Source: Anarhynchus alexandrinus
Lineage: Eukaryota; Chordata; Aves; Charadriiformes; Charadriidae
DNA length: 64,000 nt
Reading direction: 5' to 3'
NCBI GenBank assembly: GCA_008711295.1
Contig: VUYV01000011.1
Coordinates: 3,646,364-3,710,363, forward strand
Part shown: positions 10,901 through 24,292 of the stretch, piece after piece
How the letters are laid out: each line of letters begins with the position of its first letter
Numbering within the stretch: the first letter of the stretch is position 1
The notes under the pieces: generated by a model
What the model was told of the DNA's origin: nothing
What the model saw: the letters and a program-made list of their open reading frames with translations, nothing else
Database searches by the model: none
Program-made: the position numbers and the translations under genes

Positions 10901-13456
10901 AACAAGAACATGCACCTGGAAAGGTACTGTGGTCTGATGCTGCCTCAGGAATAGTTCAAGAGATAACAGAACTTATCTAGTCCAAGGCAAGTTTTCCCAC
11001 TGAAACATAACCTATCTTGTGCAGAGGCCAAGCATCATCTTTCCCTTACAAACATCTGAGACCTCCCTGTTCTGCTTTCAGTGCCCGTGTTCCTCTGACA
11101 CTAAAAGAAGTTTACATACTTAATGTTGCAGTAGCTGCCAGAGGATGAAATAACATCCTGACAGCAGAATTGCTACAAAGAACACATTCAAAAATCCATG
11201 GAGAAGGCAAAGGTTGCTCGACAGAGGTCAAAGTATCCTGGGATCACCCATATCATTCAGGGACAATGACAGAGAAGGTAAGCAATAAAAGCACAAAGAC
11301 CACAGTATAATTTAAAAAAAAAAAGTACACAGACACCCAGAATGGACAGGAATAGGCTACTGTTTCTTCAGAAAACCTAGATAAAACAGTCAGTGTCAAC
11401 TTTCACCAGAATGGTATTTCCAGATAGAAAGAGGAGACATCATTTGGGTTGCCCTGACTATTACGTACCCTGGATAAAAATACACAGCAGAAATGGTCAG
11501 CAAGAGCTTTGCTTTGGTTTCAAAGCTATCAGGCATCACCCTGAAAAACACAGGATGGTGCCAAGCGAAGCAAGAGACAAATACAGCTGGCAACACCCAC
11601 AGAAAGTTTATTCCCAACTCTTCAAGATGGGAAGTAGAGGAGGGTCCTTTGGAGACTGAAAACAACCATAAATTATTAAACTTGTCAGAACTTAACCCTC
11701 ACTTTGAAGTTCATCAGAAAACCACATGGAGACACGAAGTCTTGGGGGAAAGAGATGAAGGGAAACCATCATCACCACCTGCCTCCAGCCAAGAGAAAAG
11801 CCCTACAACACCGTACTCGCAGTTGCAGATCCTGTATGTAGGCTGGAAGTATCCATCACGCAAGTGCAAAGAGCACATCTAAAGCAGAAAACAGGCTACA
11901 GTGCAGAGACAACTCAATCCAGGACAGATCTGCAAGACCCTGCATCTTATTAGCCTAAGTACAGCAGCAGATTAACACAAGTAGATTGGATGTGCCAGCT
12001 TCAGGCCCAAGGCAGTCACAAAAAAATCTCTGCACTGGGCTCTCATGTATTTTGGGTTTTTAAGATTTGCCCAAGGAAAGTAAACTCATCTCTCTCTGTA
12101 ACTGCTGGTATAAAAATATCCCATCTTCTGTCAAACAATACATAGCTAAACCTTGCTACAGGTTGTGTCATACTCCGTTCAACTATGGTCTTATGTCCAT
12201 GGTCTACATGTTTTAAGACAAATAATGAAGTCATCCAGGAAGACAATGAAAAGAAATCATGGCTATGCAAGGAGAAGAATTTTGAAATTATTGTACACCA
12301 TTAGCCAACACTGATATTATAAGGCATGGAAAAAAGGAGGGGCAAGGAAATGAGTAAAAAGGGAGATAATACTTATCTTCTTTTCAGAAAAGAAATGTTC
12401 ATTTAGTAAGCGGGGGAGGTGAGGACAAATTCAGCCAGACAAACCAGGGTTGTCATGTAACTACAGGTGAACTGAATCAGTACAACAATGGGCACTGTTT
12501 ACCTAAGATACTGAAACTACTCACATTTGGATATTTGCTTAAAGCACAGCTTTGAATCATTTCTAAAATAACATTTTTCCCCCACGTTCAGTGGTAATAG
12601 CACAGATTAACAAGGGAATCTGGCTGTCCAGTACAGAAGTGTAAAGAAGCAGGCACTGTACAAGCTGCAGGCTGAACCTATCCTGAGCCAAGATAGCTCT
12701 GTCACTTTAGATTATCTCCAAATCCTGCCTTCCTAAATGCTTTTCTAAAAGTAGTCCTATTTCTCTGGTGTTTTAAAAATAAAGCATGTTGTAATTATGG
12801 CTACAGGAACAACATCTGTGCAAAGCATTAAGCTGATCTAACCAAAGCATCATCAGGTAAACTGTGCTCTCACTCTCTGGACTATGTAACAGCCCTCCTA
12901 CCCTCTGAGTTATTAAGGTGTTAACAAACCTTGTTTATTGTATCTGAGAACAGAGGTACAGTTTTCAGGGGGGATTCCTCACAGGGGGAAAATATGCCTC
13001 ACTGATCAATAGAAGGGACCAGGTTAGTATGAAAAAAAAAAACCCCACTCCTTTAACATCTGCCTCTATCTGAGGTGTACAATGGCAGAGAGAAATGATC
13101 TAATCAGGCAAACGTGATACCATTTCCATCTTCACTGATCTCATAGGTTGAGTGTCCTCACCTCCCAGTGCTGTCCAAAACTTCCCTAGTTAACCTATTC
13201 CATTGCTCCATCATTACTTTTCTCTAATATGTAGCCTTGAATCTTCATGGATGACATTTAAGTCTTTTACTGCCTGCCTTGGGAAGAGAAATATATTGAA
13301 ACCCCATTCCTCTGGCATGGTTATTTCAGGGTGCAGTCTGCCATTTAAAGCTTCCTCTGCAGCTTCAGGCCTCCATTATACTCTGTTCCTTATTCTCTCC
13401 TGGACGCAGTGTTGCTCTCCACTGTCAAACAAGCTTCGCAGTACAGCCTAATACAG

Positions 13457-13500
13457 TGAGAACAACAACAAGAACAACCACCACCACCCAATTCAAACAA
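13457..13500 (+). repeat. Short AAC/ACC triplet-rich tract
   Basis: AACAACAACAAGAACAACC is followed by three to four ACC triplets. It is an interrupted trinucleotide microsatellite. Confidence 0.7.
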
Positions 13501-16500
13501 CCAGGTAAGAACAGGGAACAAGAACATGACAGAAGCAGCCAACTCCTGTGGTCAGCTGGTGAGTCATGGTTTTGCTGCTTCAGTTTCTCACTGATCATAT
13601 GCTCATACTGTACCATCAGGATAAGCAGTTTGAATGAATAAGCACTTCCAGATTTATGCTGGGTTCTGCAGGTGTATAAAAGCCAGTGGTATGGGAAAAG
13701 CAGCAAAGAAAGCATTGCTCATGCTCTTTTCCAGCAGAAATTATAAGGCATATGAACTGATAGAAAGGTCAAAACAATCAAGGAGGTAAGTAGCCATGTG
13801 CACTGAAGCTATGGATGAGGATGTCTTGGCACAGGATACTGTGGATGATAAAAATAAATGAGTTAAAAGAATAAACTGGATAGATTCAAGGAAAATAAGT
13901 CAACCCAAGGCTGCTACATACAAGGATGCTGCTTCTGCTTCAGCAAAGTCTGCAGCCACAGGTGCCTGGAGGTAGAGAAGGTGTAGTGGAGATGTACTGC
14001 TATACACACACCCTGCTCTTTTATTCTCAAGACTTCTGTTCTCTGCCACTCATAGAAACAGCGCCTGAGCTGGGCTCCTGGTCTGACTCAGGATGCCTGT
14101 TCCACACGCTGGGACTTGGGAACATTGCAGCAGGGAAAACACATTAAGATGCATCTTTGACTGGATCCAGCTTATCCTAATCACCCACATTTATTAACCT
14201 GGTGCTAGTGGTGGTGGTGTCAAAGGTGGCAGAGGAGTTGGTCCCAGAGGTACAGAGGAATACTTGTGCTTCAGGAGTGGGCCAGCTGCAGAATGGGTGG
14301 AAACTGCAAGTTCACACTCAGCCATTCAACCAGATCCAAATAAATCACTGCAACCCCGGGGCTATTGCTATCCTCACCTCTCTCATTACCGCCAGACCCT
14401 TCATCCTGGTTTTGAAAAATCCTTTTCAATAAGGTTGGGAAATGTGATTTTAGCCTGTTCTCATGTAAAAAAAACCCAGATAGTTACCCCAAGCTCAATG
14501 CAGAGTTAATTACAGCCATACCTAACCAAGCTTAAGAAACAGTCTTTGTCCCCACATGAGAATGATGAGCACACATTCTTAAATCACACGCATATTAGAA
14601 ATATGTGTTGCAACAGGCATCCTTCCTAGAAACAGGCATGTAAAGCTCTGGAGACAAAATAGTGCTCATTAAAAGGGGAAAAACCCTTTGAATCAGTTGA
14701 GGATTCACTGCTCTTTAAATAGGAACAGGATATAATATAATCTTGCCTGCTGACAGACAACAAATGTAGGCTTCCGTCTTAAAAAAAAAAAGTTTTAAAG
14801 AAAAACTGTCACGGTTGCAACAGAATATGTCTCTCCTAGAGGTTACACAATTAAAGCCATCGGAAGTTCACGAGGAACAAGCGAAAGGAACAGTTTAACA
14901 CCAGCAGAGGGTTTTATCTCACTCATCAGCAAGACTGAACTCTGTGCTCCGAGTTGGTCAGATGCCGACCAAGAGCTCCTGATGCAGGGTACGGCCATTC
15001 CAATTGCAGCAACAGTAGCAAAGCCACCTCTGCCCAGACCACCAGGTTTTCTGCCAGCTGCACTTAATTAACAAGCTTGAAATGGCTGAAGGCAGCTTTT
15101 ATTTTCAGTGATAGATAAAGGAAGGAGAGAGAGGAGGTGGAGATATCCATGACTAAAGAATACAGTTAGGAAATTGGCATCAATAGCTATAGCCAGCATG
15201 AGACATACCATATTGGGGTGCTCCCACATCATCCAAAACACAGTGTAAAGAGCAATAACAGGTTCCTTGAGAGACAGTATGCAGCTCAACTTCAGGGTTA
15301 GAAGTTGTGGCAGCTTCCTCTCATGAAGCAGGTGTGACAGTACACATGCTACTTGGCATCTTGAAACCCTCACCAGTAAGGAACACCAAGAAATGTATAG
15401 GCAGCAGATGTGCAAGACATCTGGCTGGAGGAGAGTTTAAAAAAAAAAAGAAAAAAGGCTAACATAACACTGTGCTGGAAACTTGCAGGGAGACTGGTAG
15501 AGGTTCACACTTGATACAAGCTACTTACATCATCCTAGTACATCTATCAAAAAGGCTATCGTACACATCAATAGAAGGGCGGTGGGCTATTGCACAAAGC
15601 AGCAGCAGCACGTTTGCCTTTCCCATGCTTATCAGACACTGTTGACGCTAAATCACTGACATCTCTGTCCTTCAGTTGCCCCTTTGGGTTATTTTCTTGA
15701 CTCTCCCATTCACAACACCTGATTTGCAGAAAACTAACCCAGAAATAAGTGACTAGCTTACTCTGAGTTTACTATCTTGAACTTACTTGTGCAGGGTGAG
15801 AGCAGACAAAGTGGGATCCTGCAGGGACAAGGTGGGGCTCTGGCAGGACCATCTCACCTCACCTTACAGTTTTGATCATTCAGGGAACCGTGGCCTGAGT
15901 CCCGACACTCCACTAGGAGCTCCCCAACAGAACAGCCACACAAGGTCCAACAAAAGAGGTCCACCTAACCCAGTACGCTCTCCACAGCAATGGTCAAGAG
16001 GTAACACCAAGGATTGGCATGTCTTTCCTCTTACTGATATTCCCCAGAACATATCTGCAATTTAAGGGCTTCCTTAGGAAAAGGTGGCATCCTTGTGAAG
16101 AGGATGTACCATGGAAGAATTCTGCTCCTTGAGAAGGCTCTGCAACTGAAGATCTTGCCCCAGCCTTCTTTGTACCAGTGCTTAGCCAGCTGACCCTTCA
16201 CCCCTCCCTCATCACAGCTTACCATCTTGCTTTAGTACACTTGGAAAAGCTTTCCCTGAGGCAGTGGGCCTGAACACTTAACAAAACATTTTGTACACTT
16301 GGTCAGCACCTTGAACACTGTGTCCAGATTGAAGTATTTTATAAGAGTGTTAATACGCTTTTTGCCTTTGAATACCAAGCAGGGTAGGCTATGCATACGA
16401 AGCAAGCAGAACTAGTAAATCAAATCTGCCTAGAGGTTTAAAGATCGAGTAAATAGAACCATATATTTTCAGTTGTAATTCCAGTTCCAAGGCTGACCCG

Positions 16501-17585
16501 CTCGGCCTGTACTACTAGCAGCACTAGCACAAGATTGCAAGCACCAAGTTATCCAAAAGGAGCATGTGCTGCTTATTTCGCTCTTAATTTTAAGCAGATT
16601 CTGAATAGATTTTTAGAGAACATTAGTCACTTGCCTTGATCCTGCACAAAACAACAGTTTTTTGATGGAGAAACAGGAATGGGGACAGGTTCTGCTGAAA
16701 GAGACTCAATTAAAATACGAAGGTACCATTAGATCAACGAGTAGGTATTGCCACCAGAACCCTGACAAGTTTGCCACAGCTTTCAGAAGGAAAAAAAAGG
16801 CATGCTCTTAAGAAAATTACCCTATCATTGAAACAGAAACACACTGCTTTGAATGGTTGTGACTCCTACATAGGATCCACTTTTGCATCACATTTATTAC
16901 ACTAACCAATCCATTAAAATGTCCATTTATTTTTAAGAAATCTGGCTATCCTTGAGACATCACTTTTTTATTCAGTGCTTTCCATCATCTGCCCTTGATA
17001 CGTGGGCTACATTAGCCAGTACACGTGTTAAGTACATAAGAGAGTTTTAAGCATCTCACCTGCCCATGGGTCCTGGTTAGTTCTGCAAAACAGATTTCCC
17101 TGCTGTGCAAGAAAAGTGTAAAGTCTGAGCTAAGTAACAAGGGCCCCAATTCAAAGTTTCTCTGTTCATATGAGGGTTGTTAAAATGCGCAGACATGAAG
17201 ATCCAAATCACCTACACTAGAGACCGCTCAAACTGGTAGTTTAGTGGACTACTTGCATAGCATCATCATTATTCACATCATGCATGTGGTTTGCTTCATA
17301 ACAGGCTCATTTTAAGCACCTGAACCACAATTTTGATCCAATATATCTGAAAAGGTAAAATGTGCATAAATGCATTTAATACTCTCTTTCTTCTGACAGG
17401 CAACAAAATTTACAGCATGAATTATGAGTTGAACAAGTTTCTTCTATTAAGAAGGATTAATCAAGCGCATCCCAGACAGCATGCCAAATAGCAGTTCACA
17501 TCCATGCATCCTACTATACCTTCCTCTGATTTGGACACCTGTCTTCCCATTAGCCCAATAAAGGCCTCTATAAAGAAGAGATTTT

Positions 17586-17651
17586 AAAAAAAAACAACCA
17601 ACAACAAAACCAAACCAACCAACCACACACAACAAAAAACCCCACACAACA
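17586..17651 (+). repeat. A/C-only low-complexity tract (66 nt), longest of its class
   Basis: Sixty-six consecutive A/C bases. It starts with nine A, passes through CAACCAACAAC and CCAACC units and ends in CACACAAC. The complementary (pre-mRNA) strand is G/U-only over this length. Confidence 0.9.
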
Positions 17652-18198
17652 GAAGCCCAAACCTCTGCACACTGCAGATTTTCAAGCATGTGAAGAGTCG
17701 GCATAGTACCATAAGATTTTTTTTTGTGAAAACATGTATTCTGACTGATATTAATATTACAGCAGTTACAACAGCTTCTAACACAGCAAACACCTAACAT
17801 ATCTATGCTACTGTAGCCACAGCAAAAATTCAGCACCCTCTGCAACCAAATGTATTCTTACAATAAATATCAAAGGAAGAGGAATTTCTGAGATGGTAAA
17901 ACTACTTCTTCACACAAAACTATGCTTTTAGATTAAATAAAAGTGACTATTTCCCTTCTCTTGTCTTACAGAGGTCCTTAAGGAGCTGCAATGATAAAAA
18001 GGTGAATTTAGCAATTCTAGGCCAAAGCTTTGGGGTTCAGTTAAAATACACACACCAGCAACTGAATTTCTTCTAAGACTTTTTGAGTTTTTAAAAGCAT
18101 GTAATAAATAAGTGGTTGTCCAAGGCATTTGGCTTTTTTTATTCTTAGGTATTTTATGTCCTAGAAATCTTTAGTCTTCAACAGTAACAAAACGAATT

Positions 18199-18254
18199 GC
18201 TTTAAAAAAAAAAAATCAAATCCAAAAAAGGTTCCCTTTTTTTTTTTTTAAAGC
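18199..18254. repeat. Perfect 17-bp poly(A)/poly(T) hairpin
   Basis: GCTTT followed by twelve A (18199-18215) is exactly complementary to twelve T followed by AAAGC (18238-18254), with a 22-base spacer. The non-homopolymer GCTTT/AAAGC ends show this is more than two unrelated homopolymers. It could fold as a hairpin in RNA or a cruciform in DNA. Confidence 0.85.
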
Positions 18255-19574
18255 TTTTTACAAATGAAGACAGACAATACTTTTCTGCATTCAAACAGGC
18301 AGCCTGGGATTCCTTCAGAGGGTAAATACCAACCCACATCAAATTTAGGGAACTGTAATAGTAACTTTAGAGACAGACCAAATTAAAAAATTAAATTACT
18401 CTAAATTCACTTAGGGAGAACTGACTTCCATATGTCTGGATTGCATTTCCAGTTTTTAAGCCATGGAGTACATTCTGTTTAATGGTGCAGGATTAGAAAG
18501 CTCCTGAAATTCTGCAGTTCACCTAAGTGCACTCTAGGTTTCACATAAATAGAGTTTTTAGTTTTGAACTCAAGAATATTGTGATTGGGAAAGAAAACTC
18601 AACGTTCATTAGTTTAATGACATTCTGGAGCCAAATTTACTGTCAGCTGTTATGTAATCTTCCCTTTTGATTTCCCAAGGCAAGATGACATGTGCAGCCT
18701 GCCAAAGACAAACTTTCATATTACTTAACAGCTGGAATAATGCGTATGACAGGGATTGAAGGCAAAAGAGTAAATTAGCTTTTAAATGAAAAATAATAAT
18801 GGGATAGAAGTTAACAATGGTCTCTGCCCGGCAGGGAAGTGTTGAGTTCTCCATGCTGAGTCACCAAAGAAAAGGTCAACAACCAGAGCCTGCTCTCATA
18901 CCAACAGAGCACCAAGGAATTCTTGCCTTAATTACATGTGAACTGAATGAAGTTTAACAAATCTTTACAAATGAGACCTTCTACAAAAAAAGGAAACTGA
19001 GAACTTGGTGTAAAACCAGCTGCTAGCAAGAAGTCCCTTGACACATTCTTATCGTAAAATATTACTGTTGCCTCAAGACATCAAATCGAACATGCCGTCA
19101 TTTGTTTTACAATAAATTTGGGAACAACAGAATGCAAAGCTCGGTCAGCACAAAAAAAATTGACTCTGAAATTGCTTAGAGACTGTCAGGCTCACTTGGT
19201 CAAGCTAGACAACACTAAAAGATTCTGAATGTTGACAAGAAGTGCATTTCTAGATATCTCACTTGTAAATTTTTTTAATTTGCTGTTCATAACAAAGTCA
19301 CCCCCGAAACCAGCAGACCTTTAAAAGAGCAATCAAGAAGGATGGGTGTATTTACCCAAACATACCAAACGCTTCTGCCAGTTCTTGTGGTTACTCTGTC
19401 ACTATTGCACTCAGGTACCACTTCTAACTGGAACAATTTTGCAGATTGGTCTCTTAGGTTGGGGGTGACTTAAGATTAAAGTGAATAAACCCACTTAATT
19501 CTGGCTGTAATTTTTGCAGAACACTGGAGACTCATTAACCAGTAGTGCAGTAATGAACATTTGTGCCGTAACTA

Positions 19575-19588
19575 GTTGCCTAGGCAAC
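19575..19588. promoter_or_regulatory. Perfect palindromic X-box (RFX-type site)
   Basis: GTTGCCTAGGCAAC is a perfect 14-bp palindrome that fits the RFX X-box consensus GTNRCC(N0-3)RGYAAC with a 2-base spacer, the form that RFX dimers favour. Its surroundings are AT-rich and contain several ATTA cores. Confidence 0.5.
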
Positions 19589-21040
19589 AAGGGACTGTAT
19601 TTGTCAAGCGTGAAATTAGCATTAGAAAGTAGCTCCTATGGAAATTAAGTAGAAGCTATTGTAACACTGTAGCTTCTCACCGAAATTTGAACAGTTGTTG
19701 TGGTGCCCTCCGAAAAGACAGCGAATACTTGTGAAGGGGGGGGATCTTTCCTCTGGGGCAGAGGTGAGTCAGCAGTAGCTCCCATTAACATCCTTACAGT
19801 CACAGTGGTGTAAATTCAGCAGAAGAAATGAATTAGTAATTCTGTAAGAACACACCATAATTTAAACTGTAAGTGAGGGTCAAACTGAAGGTCTGGAGGG
19901 GAAGGGCAGAAAGGGACTCAGTTCCTGTATGTTAGGAGAATCTATCACACTTGCTGTATCTTAATTTTTCCAAACATCTGCTCCTAGCCAAAGTTGAACA
20001 TGTACCTCACTTGAAGGCATATCTGCAGGTAGTCTAGCAGGAGGATTAAAGTGTTTTGGCTAATTAGACAGCAACGGTCTTAGCTCTTTTCCAACAGGGA
20101 ATCTTTGTGAACTTCAGCAGCAGAAGCCTTGCACTCGAGAGCCGTTTCTCCATCAAAACAGAAGAAATAGCTGAGCCTGCCCTGCTGAAGAATTTTGTGG
20201 TTCGTCCTTGGCCCACCTCCAAGAGACTCAATGAAAAGCTCATATCAACTGTAAAATGACAGACCTCTCAGTTTCATCTCATTTTCATCGTCCCTTCAAA
20301 GTTAATGTCACACGCTTAATTCAAGACACAGACAGAAAAAGCTCATTGTGAGCCTTTCATAGGGGACCTGCTTCTAAACCCTCCAACTTTTCCTAAGCAT
20401 TCTTGGTTTCAAACACTCTCTGCCTTTCCTCATCCTGGATGACTCTAGGACCTGCCCTTCAAATGGCTGAAGTACTTGCCTGTTCAGATTTGTACTGCTT
20501 CCTGCCCAAATACATGACCAGAGTACAGAAAGTATCATGGGGTTAGTTAAGAGAGGGAAAAAAACATTAGTGACTTCAAAACCTCAGCAGAATAGTTCAT
20601 TTTGCCAAGCCAGGCCTGCTAGCTATGCCTGACGAGATTAAAGAACACCCCATGAACAAGATTCATTAGAACACACCAGCTCCACTGGGAAAGCTATTCT
20701 CTAGCCCTGTGTCTTCTCATTACTAACCTGCTTGCAAAAAAAAAAACACCTCAAAACCTACACAATAGCCCCATAGACCCAAAGATACAAATCCCCCAAC
20801 AAAAAAAAAAAACCACACAGGAAGAGTCTATAAAGCTGGACAAGTGGGCTTTCAAAATGCCACAGAGATCTGACAGTAATTTGAAAGCCTCCACACATGC
20901 AACCAGACATCATTGTGGAAGAACGCCGCATACACTCTAACAGTCCTAGATCTTTCTAGATGAAAACACATTGCACTAAATTGTACTCCTCTTCTCCTTT
21001 CAAAGTTAATATCTTATGGTTGTGGATGTCTCTCTACAGC

Positions 21041-21079
21041 TAGGAGCAAGAATCATATGAACTGGTAGGAGCAAGAATC
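21041..21079 (+). repeat. Short tandem duplication, 14-bp unit at a 25-bp period
   Basis: TAGGAGCAAGAATC occurs at 21041-21054 and again at 21066-21079. The intervening 11 bases are not repeated elsewhere nearby. Confidence 0.75.
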
Positions 21080-24000
21080 TCACTTTTCGCCACCAGGTCT
21101 GAAATGGAGTGGCAGATAAACATCTGCATTAAACGTCTTCACAGAAGTTATTTTTCGGTTCTAGTAAGACTTACTATCCTACAGTGAAGGTGAACAATAC
21201 AAAATTAAACCTACAACATGACTGAAATTCAGGTAAAAGGGTTTGTTTATTTGACTAAGAGGAACTTCTCATATATAAACCAAAACTAAGACTGGCTTTA
21301 GGTCATACCAAATATTTGTGTTTCTTGCAAACAAGTATGATCGTATAGATAGTCATGTAAGTGGAACACTGGTGCAGATGTGACCCCAAAAATCAGAGAG
21401 TTGAGAAAGTTACGATGCGTGCTACACTGATAGAGTTGTGGTGACACAAGCAATGAACTACAAGCAAGGTAGGTGCGCATTCACAGCTCATTAACTCCTC
21501 TGCGGTAACTGCCTATATGGAAACTCTTACCTCGCAGTACAACAAGGCAGCCAGCTCCACTTCTGCTGAAGGGTCAAGTTCTGTTGCAATTAGCATGTTA
21601 TTTATCCCCCACACTAGCTGCCTGTGTAGGCCTGCCACGTAGAAACAAAAGCCAATGTTGCTCTTAGCGTAACAGCTCAGGGCAGCAAATATTGTAACAC
21701 AAGCAAGATCAAACAGTTTTCATCCTGTTCAACAACTGTTTGGCTTCGGTTAGAGATATGCCAGATATTCCTTTTTTTTTTTTTTAAAGGAGGCAGCAAC
21801 AAAATCAACACTTTTCCACAGACTTTCTTGTTTAAGGAAATGCCAACAGATGAAGCAGTTGCAGGCAAGATAATTGTCCACAGATGGCACGCACAGACAA
21901 GGACACGAGAAGTGACACGACACACTTTAGTCAGAACAGAGCATGGTGAATACGGTAGGTTATAAAGATGCATAAGAAAGGAAAGAAAACACCTATTACT
22001 GCTCCAGTTGTGGATTCTTATTTAATTCTCACGTTCTCCTCTAGAAAGGCAGCAATAATGAGCAAACCACCCCTCTTCTCCACCTGCATTGCCATCACAG
22101 CCTTATTTCACGAGCACATAACATCACTTTTAAACCAGAATAACAGAGCAGAGTTATGCCTACAGCTTCATCTTAAGCAGAGCTGAGCGGTTGCTCTGTA
22201 GAAATAGCTGTACGAGGTGAGATCAAAGATCCCCCAGCCCAGAACCTCTTCTCTCCCCAGGGCCAACAGCAGATGCCCAGGGAACAAGAACATGCAGCAA
22301 GCACTCGGCAGCCTTCCCAAGGATGCTCCTCCAGCCCCCAGAAGCTCAGTTCACAGGCCAAGGTGATCTATGGCTATTACTATAATAACCCAGCCCACAA
22401 AATTTCTCCTGTTCCTTTTTGTAGTGTACTGCAAGTGGTAAGAGCAAATGCAGGTTCAAAACATATGTTTTAGGCTAGCCACCGGCCAAGACAGGTCAAA
22501 CATCTTCATGCAGACAGCAATGGTTAAACAAGGTTAAAAAAGTTCAGCAAAAATTAGAAGCAAGGCTTACAATAATTTCATTTAGTAAAAGCAACGACCA
22601 TATCCATAAAGACTACCAAGAAGCATAATGACAAATGCAAACAAGGACCACTCCAAAGATATTCCACTGGGGTTTTCTCAGCAGAGCTGACAGCTTCGTT
22701 TTTTTATTGAAGTACACTGTTTTATGATCTATTTTCACTGATCTCCTTTCTCTTGACCAAAAGTTATGCACAAGTTTTACAACAGGAATGTTCTTCAGCT
22801 ACGCTGTACTGAGAAGGCTTGATTTGACTCTGAGATCCAAACCAGAATCTCATTAACTGAAGAGACAACACCAGTAAAACCTAGCAGACTTCAGTTTTGG
22901 TCATTTCTTCCTCATCAACAATATCACACTCTGAAATCAATACATTCCTTACAAAAAACAATAAAAATCTATTCTCTGCCGCTCTTGGGCTCCATCACAC
23001 TGTGAAAACTATTAATCTAACTGCCTGTGATCAAGAATAGCAATAAGCTTACCTTCATTTTCAGGAAATGTAAACTTAAAAAGGGAACAAATCTCGGCTT
23101 AATTTAAAATCACGGTTGGCTACCTATACCTACATTAGATGTGGGAGACACCTTCCACCATCAACAAGTCTCCATCAGTTTCCTTCCTGGTGCACACATA
23201 ACTATGAAACCAGTCCCATTTCAACCACCCACCCTGCCATTCAAGTAATAGGACTTAGATGAGCTTAGATTATGAGATATTTGAAGCTGCAACACTGCTG
23301 AGAAGTGCGTGCTGATGGGCAGGGGGAAGGGAAGGTAGGTACGAGTACTGCCTAACGGCAAGAGGGAACGCTAGAGGCAAAGCTACATTTCAAATAGCAG
23401 GTAATCACTTTCCTTATTTAGGTCAGGGGAATCATCTCAGTCACATATTGTGAGCCTGCTATTTTTGTACAGACCAGCTTTCATGCTGAGCAAAGACACT
23501 ATGCTTCCTGGGTTTTGTTTTTTTAAAAATAATCCTTAAGAAGACACTGATGCCAATTCCAACACTTAAAGCCTTATACAGGTCAGACCATCTGTTTCTT
23601 AACTTGGAAGGGGAGGAGAAAAGATTGGATAAAAACACCTTCCCCTATCCTTTATATAAAGTTAAAGCAGACAAAGATCTTGCAATAAAAACCAAATTAT
23701 CTAATGTACATCTTCTGTATTTCCTCCTATATCCCACTACAAACACATTTAAAGAAAGGAAATTAGCAATAATGAAAGTGCCTCAAGAATTTGCCCAAGA
23801 AAATTACTTCTCAAAAGCCAACTTATGATTCAGTTTTCATTACCTCCATAAAATTAGTTTGTCAAGGTTGGGGTGTTTTTTCCTGTTGTTAGACAGGTAC
23901 TGGGAGAGTTCTTAGTAAAAATCAAAAGAAGAGCAAGTGGAGGGGAGGAGGGAATCTACTGGAAAAAAGAACAAGCCTGGCACCACCGATTAGTCTTCTT

Positions 24001-24237
24001 GTGTCCCTCAAAACCTAAGTCTAGCACAGAGTTTCTCACAGACTGCACACAAAGCAGGGTCTAAGAGAAGAAGATACAGCTTTTCTCATGACGAAAGGAC
24101 AGCTAGCAAAGGGTAGTACTATTCCTCCCCAAACAGCAGCTCTTTTTGTCAGTCGTCAACAATACATGCATTAAAATAGCTTTTGCTTTCTCACAATTCA
24201 TGACCAGAGGATTATAAAATGCAGTCATCCTGTTTCA

Positions 24238-24292
24238 GGTTGTTTGGTTGTTTGGGGTTTTTTTGTTGTTTTTTTTGTTTGGTTGGTTTTTT
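24238..24292 (-). repeat. G/T-only low-complexity tract (55 nt on plus)
   Basis: Fifty-five consecutive G/T bases on the plus strand, of the same family as the A/C tracts but in the opposite orientation. GTTTG/GGTTG units are followed by T runs, and six C follow immediately. Confidence 0.85.

Larger units (their letters stand above)
3350..13456. other. Intron, no gene seen
   Basis: Mostly unique-looking intron, apart from the two MIR-like relics, the CCAAT palindrome, the TATAAATATTCA pair and the A/C tract listed separately. Poly(A) runs occur near 5945-5959 and 11313-11324. Purine-rich stretches lie around 9160-9230 and 9475-9560. A 170-codon open frame at 7096-7608 has no recognisable domain. 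Confidence 0.6.
13501..24237. other. Intron, no gene seen
   Basis: Unique-looking AT-rich intron with the long A/C tract, the poly(A)/poly(T) hairpin, the X-box and the 25-bp tandem duplication listed separately. Poly(A) runs occur near 14780, 15438, 20738 and 20800, and a poly(T) run near 21773. The stretch 19440-19640 looks like conserved non-coding sequence. Confidence 0.6.
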
